64,000 nucleotides of DNA from Rhodobacteraceae bacterium HLUCCO07. GTDB lineage: Bacteria; Pseudomonadota; Alphaproteobacteria; Rhodobacterales; Rhodobacteraceae. The notes under the pieces are model-generated. The model did no database searches. It saw nothing but the letters and a program-made list of their open reading frames with translations, and was not told the origin of the DNA. The translations under genes were made by a program, and so were the position numbers. Of this stretch, positions 61,610-64,000 are shown piece after piece. Position 1 is the stretch's first letter. Each line of letters starts with the position of its first letter. The stretch covers positions 124,001 through 188,000 of the forward strand of contig LJSU01000009.1 of NCBI GenBank assembly GCA_001314705.1. The letters run 5' to 3'.

Positions 61610-62521
61610 TCAAACCCTTATGGCGCGCCGCCGCAGGATGCGACCGTCGAGAATGGCCAGCCCGAACGCGATCATACCGAACCCGAGGATCGCATTCGCA
61701 GACAGTGTTTCACCAAGGCCGAGCGTGCTGATCACGATGGCGACCGGCGGCACGATCAGCGTGACCAGCATCAGGTTGCCCGACCCCGCCAGCCCGAGCA
61801 CGCGGTAATAGAGCAGATAGGCAAGGCCGGTGCCCGGAATGGCGATATAGGCCAGCACCGCGAATGTGACCGGCGAGAGGGCAAGGGCGGGCGGCCCTTC
61901 CATCGCCCAGGCCACGGGCACGGCGACGAGGGCTGCGGCGCTGAGCATCCCGGCCGAGGCCACCGTCGGCCCCACGCCGGCCAGCGTCTTGCGCGCCCAG
62001 ACCCCGGCCAGCGCATAGCAGAGCGTGGCGCCCAGAACGGCGAGTTGCCCGGCGCTGCGCAGGTCGAACTCCCTCAGATGTTCCAGCCCGATCACGGTGG
62101 CCACGCCAAGAAACCCGATGACGATCCCGAGCAGCTTGCGCGCGCTCAGCCGTTCATCGGCCAGGAAGATCGCCGCGACCAGAACGCCGAATATGGCGGT
62201 GGAGCCGTTGAGGATCGAGGCAAGGCTCGCCTCGATATGCTGTTGCGCCCAGAAGATGAGGGAAAAGGGCAGAACGTTGTTCAGGATGCCCATGACGGCA
62301 AATCCAAGCCAGAGGCGGGGCGTGTGCGGCACCGGGAGGCCGCGCAGCCACACAATTCCCCAAAGCATCAAGGCTGCCCAGAAGGTGCGGTTGGCGACGA
62401 TGGTGATGGCACTCACTTCGGTCAGCGCGATCTTGGCGGCAGGAAAGATCACGCCCCAGATCAGCCCAAGGCTGATCAGCAGGGCCCATGCGAGCGGGGT
62501 GAGTGTCTTTTGCGGTGCCAT
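61610..62521 (-). CDS. EamA-family (DMT) transporter
   Basis: A 303-residue drug/metabolite transporter with ten hydrophobic segments in two EamA repeats. Typical features are WALLISLGLIWGVIFPAAK near the N-terminus and GETLSANAILGFGMIAFGLAILDGR at the C-terminus. Substrate unknown. It ends 55 bases from the P-loop gene and starts 41 bases from the next EamA gene, all on the minus strand. Confidence 0.85.
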   Translation of the reverse strand: MAPQKTLTPLAWALLISLGLIWGVIFPAAKIALTEVSAITIVANRTFWAALMLWGIVWLRGLPVPHTPRLWLGFAVMGILNNVLPFSLIFWAQQHIEASLASILNGSTAIFGVLVAAIFLADERLSARKLLGIVIGFLGVATVIGLEHLREFDLRSAGQLAVLGATLCYALAGVWARKTLAGVGPTVASAGMLSAAALVAVPVAWAMEGPPALALSPVTFAVLAYIAIPGTGLAYLLYYRVLGLAGSGNLMLVTLIVPPVAIVISTLGLGETLSANAILGFGMIAFGLAILDGRILRRRAIRV

Positions 62522-62562
62522 GCGGGAGCCTTATGACGCCACCGTGCCGAGCGCGACCCGGA

Positions 62563-63465
62563 TCATGCGGGTTTGCGCAGCGCGCGCGATTCGGTCCAGA
62601 TATTGAGATAGTTGCCGCCAAAGATCACCGCCGCCCCGAGCAGCACGAACAGGTCCAGCGGTTCCTGATAGAGCAACATGCCCAGCACGGCGATGACCGG
62701 CAGACGGGTAAAATCGATCGGGGTGACGACCGTGGCCGGCGCCAGCGAAAGCGCCTTGGCGATGCAGAAATGCGCCAGCAGCCCGGCACAGCCGATGAGC
62801 ACGATGAGCGGGACATTGGCCGCGTCGGGCAGGGCGATATCACCGTCGATCCCGGCACAGACGATGCCGAAAACCGCTTGCATCACGGTAAGATAGAAAA
62901 GGATGCAGGTGACGGTTTCGGTGCGGGTGAGTTTCTTTGTCAGCATCGTGGTCATGGCGAAACAGATCGCCGACCCCGCAGCCATGAGGATGCCGATGTC
63001 AAAGCTGTCGGTGCTGGGCCGGGCGACGATGAGAATACCGCAGAACCCGATCAGCGCCGACAGGAGTCGCACGGGAGTGAGGCGTTCCCCAAGGATCAGC
63101 GGCGAGAGCAGCACCACCCAGATCGGCGAGGTGAATTCCAGCGCGAAGACCTGTGCCAGGGGGATGAGCGTGATGGCATGGAACCACAGGTTCTGACCGG
63201 CGAAATGGGCGAAGTTGCGTATCGCGTGGGTGCGCAGGTCACGCCGCTGGATCTCGCGCCATGTGCCGGTGAGCGTGGCCAGGCCGAGCACGATGACGAT
63301 GCCCACGAAGCTGCGATACATCATGATCTCGAAGGTATCGAGCTGATAGGAAACCTCGCGTCCGGCGATGGCCATGGTGGAGAACGACAGGATCGCGCCG
63401 CTCATCCACAGGGCGGCCAGGACAAAGGGATTTGACGGCTTGGCAAGGGGGGTTGTGCGCATCAT
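62563..63465 (-). CDS. EamA-family (DMT) transporter, second copy
   Basis: A 300-residue transporter starting MMRTTPLAKPSNPFVLAALW, with about ten hydrophobic segments and the two EamA domains. The paralogue next door differs in sequence, so this is not a recent duplication. A longer start, 27 codons earlier, gives a hydrophilic extension and was not chosen. It diverges from the acyl-CoA synthetase gene at 63521. Confidence 0.83.
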   Translation of the reverse strand: MMRTTPLAKPSNPFVLAALWMSGAILSFSTMAIAGREVSYQLDTFEIMMYRSFVGIVIVLGLATLTGTWREIQRRDLRTHAIRNFAHFAGQNLWFHAITLIPLAQVFALEFTSPIWVVLLSPLILGERLTPVRLLSALIGFCGILIVARPSTDSFDIGILMAAGSAICFAMTTMLTKKLTRTETVTCILFYLTVMQAVFGIVCAGIDGDIALPDAANVPLIVLIGCAGLLAHFCIAKALSLAPATVVTPIDFTRLPVIAVLGMLLYQEPLDLFVLLGAAVIFGGNYLNIWTESRALRKPA

Positions 63466-63520
63466 GGGCTTATCTCTACGGTAAAGTCGTGGCTTGGCAA
63501 TGGGGAGAGGGGAAAAAGCC

Positions 63521-64000
63521 ATGCTCGAGATCGAAGGGCGCACCATCGGTGCGGTGTTCGACGCGGCCGCCGCGCGCTGGCCGGGGCGCGATTTCCTTGT
63601 GGCGAGCGCGTGGGAAGGGGCGCCGCTGCGCAGCCTGACCTATGGCCAAGTGGCTGATCTCGTGGATAAATACGAGCGTGCCTTGCGCGCGGCGGGATAC
63701 GGGACCGGCCACCGGATCGCGGTCTGCCTTGGCACCTGTCCCGAGCATTACATTCTCAAGCTCGCGGCCAACCGGGCGGGGCTTTCCTTCGTGCCGGTCA
63801 ATCCCGACTACCGACCCGGCGAGCTGGCCTATCTGCTCTCCGACAGCGAGGCGGTGCTGGCGGTGGCGAATGAGGCCCATGCCGGGCTGATGCGTGCCGG
63901 GATCGCCGAGGCCGGGACGGGGGTGGCCTTTGTCCCGCTTGCGTCGATGATGGAGGCGCTGCCGCCCGCGCCATGGCCCGCTGAACCGGGGGGCGTGAGA
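63521..64000 (+). CDS. Acyl-CoA synthetase (AMP-binding), 3'-truncated by the window
   Basis: The first 160 codons of an adenylate-forming enzyme, starting MLEIEGRTIGAVFDAAAARWPGRDFLV with GGAAAAAG before the ATG. The text TYGQVADLVDKYERALRAAGYGTGHRIAVCLG and PEHYILKLAANRAGLSFVPVNPDYRPGELAYLLSDSEA is the conserved N-terminal half of acyl-CoA synthetases. The frame is open at the right edge. The P-loop and catalytic motifs lie beyond the window. It diverges from the EamA genes. Confidence 0.8.
   Translation, partial: MLEIEGRTIGAVFDAAAARWPGRDFLVASAWEGAPLRSLTYGQVADLVDKYERALRAAGYGTGHRIAVCLGTCPEHYILKLAANRAGLSFVPVNPDYRPGELAYLLSDSEAVLAVANEAHAGLMRAGIAEAGTGVAFVPLASMMEALPPAPWPAEPGGVR

Noticed and set aside
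1-64000. CRISPR arrays, transposases, prophage genes
   Set aside because: No regularly spaced repeats, no transposase or phage motifs seen on either strand.

Overview
This is a GC-rich (roughly 64-65%) chromosomal segment from an alphaproteobacterium, most likely a marine member of the Rhodobacteraceae (Roseobacter group). The evidence is the Usg-family protein, the Mg-type HemB, a suf operon led by an IscR without the usual cysteine ligands, Irr/ICE-type palindromes (TTAGAA-N3-TTCTAA), a ppiD-trpE pair, a divergent MetF with a stand-alone pterin methyltransferase, and a short repeat (GAGTATTTCGGGCAAGATGA...) that I recall as common in this family. No phage, transposase or CRISPR array is visible. 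The window is mostly core genome plus one catabolic operon and one efflux cassette.

Region by region. 1-13.9 kb: the end of heme A synthase, an M32 carboxypeptidase, gyrA, usg, a SYLF lipoprotein, hemB, a TTG-initiated membrane protein, mfd coupled to a GNAT acetyltransferase, and an alpha/beta hydrolase with a small partner. 13.9-22.9 kb: the iron-sulfur assembly operon iscR - NifS-like desulfurase - sufB - three small membrane proteins - sufC - sufD - two YIP1-like membrane proteins - sufS, followed by a 44-residue lipoprotein gene. An Irr/ICE palindrome overlaps the predicted iscR promoter, a second ICE-like box lies inside the desulfurase gene, and a terminator-like hairpin separates the membrane-protein genes from sufC. 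23.2 kb: tRNA-Arg(CCG) with a good promoter. 23.5-29.8 kb: an RND efflux pump and its fusion protein, divergent from a TetR regulator, then a membrane protein and a SAM methyltransferase. 30-41.9 kb: one long minus-strand operon of two acyl-CoA dehydrogenases, a crotonase, a complete Liv-type ABC transporter, two acyl-CoA ligases and a TetR regulator, with a 21-bp palindromic operator in front. It looks like uptake, CoA activation and beta-oxidation of an unidentified carboxylic acid.

42-57 kb: a 23S pseudouridine synthase overlapping trpE, ppiD, a class I aminotransferase, gpt, a LysE exporter, fabI, pdxH, a double cold-shock-domain protein, a DUF192 protein, glucokinase, a one-carbon/methionine cluster (virulence-factor domain, MetF, pterin methyltransferase), a Ppx/GppA phosphatase and rlmE. 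57-64 kb: a minus-strand run from two EamA transporters through an unrecognised P-loop protein, metA (predicted acetyltransferase), an alpha/beta hydrolase, PPK2 and a TetR regulator. A divergent acyl-CoA synthetase runs off the right edge.

The most interesting leads are the regulation of the suf operon (unusual IscR, ICE box at the promoter, second ICE-like box inside a gene, internal terminator), the uncharacterised catabolic operon with its operator, the P-loop kinase-like protein beside metA with three CTTGGAA half-sites upstream, and two families of short hairpin repeats, one of which lies within the N-terminal coding extension of a pseudouridine synthase.
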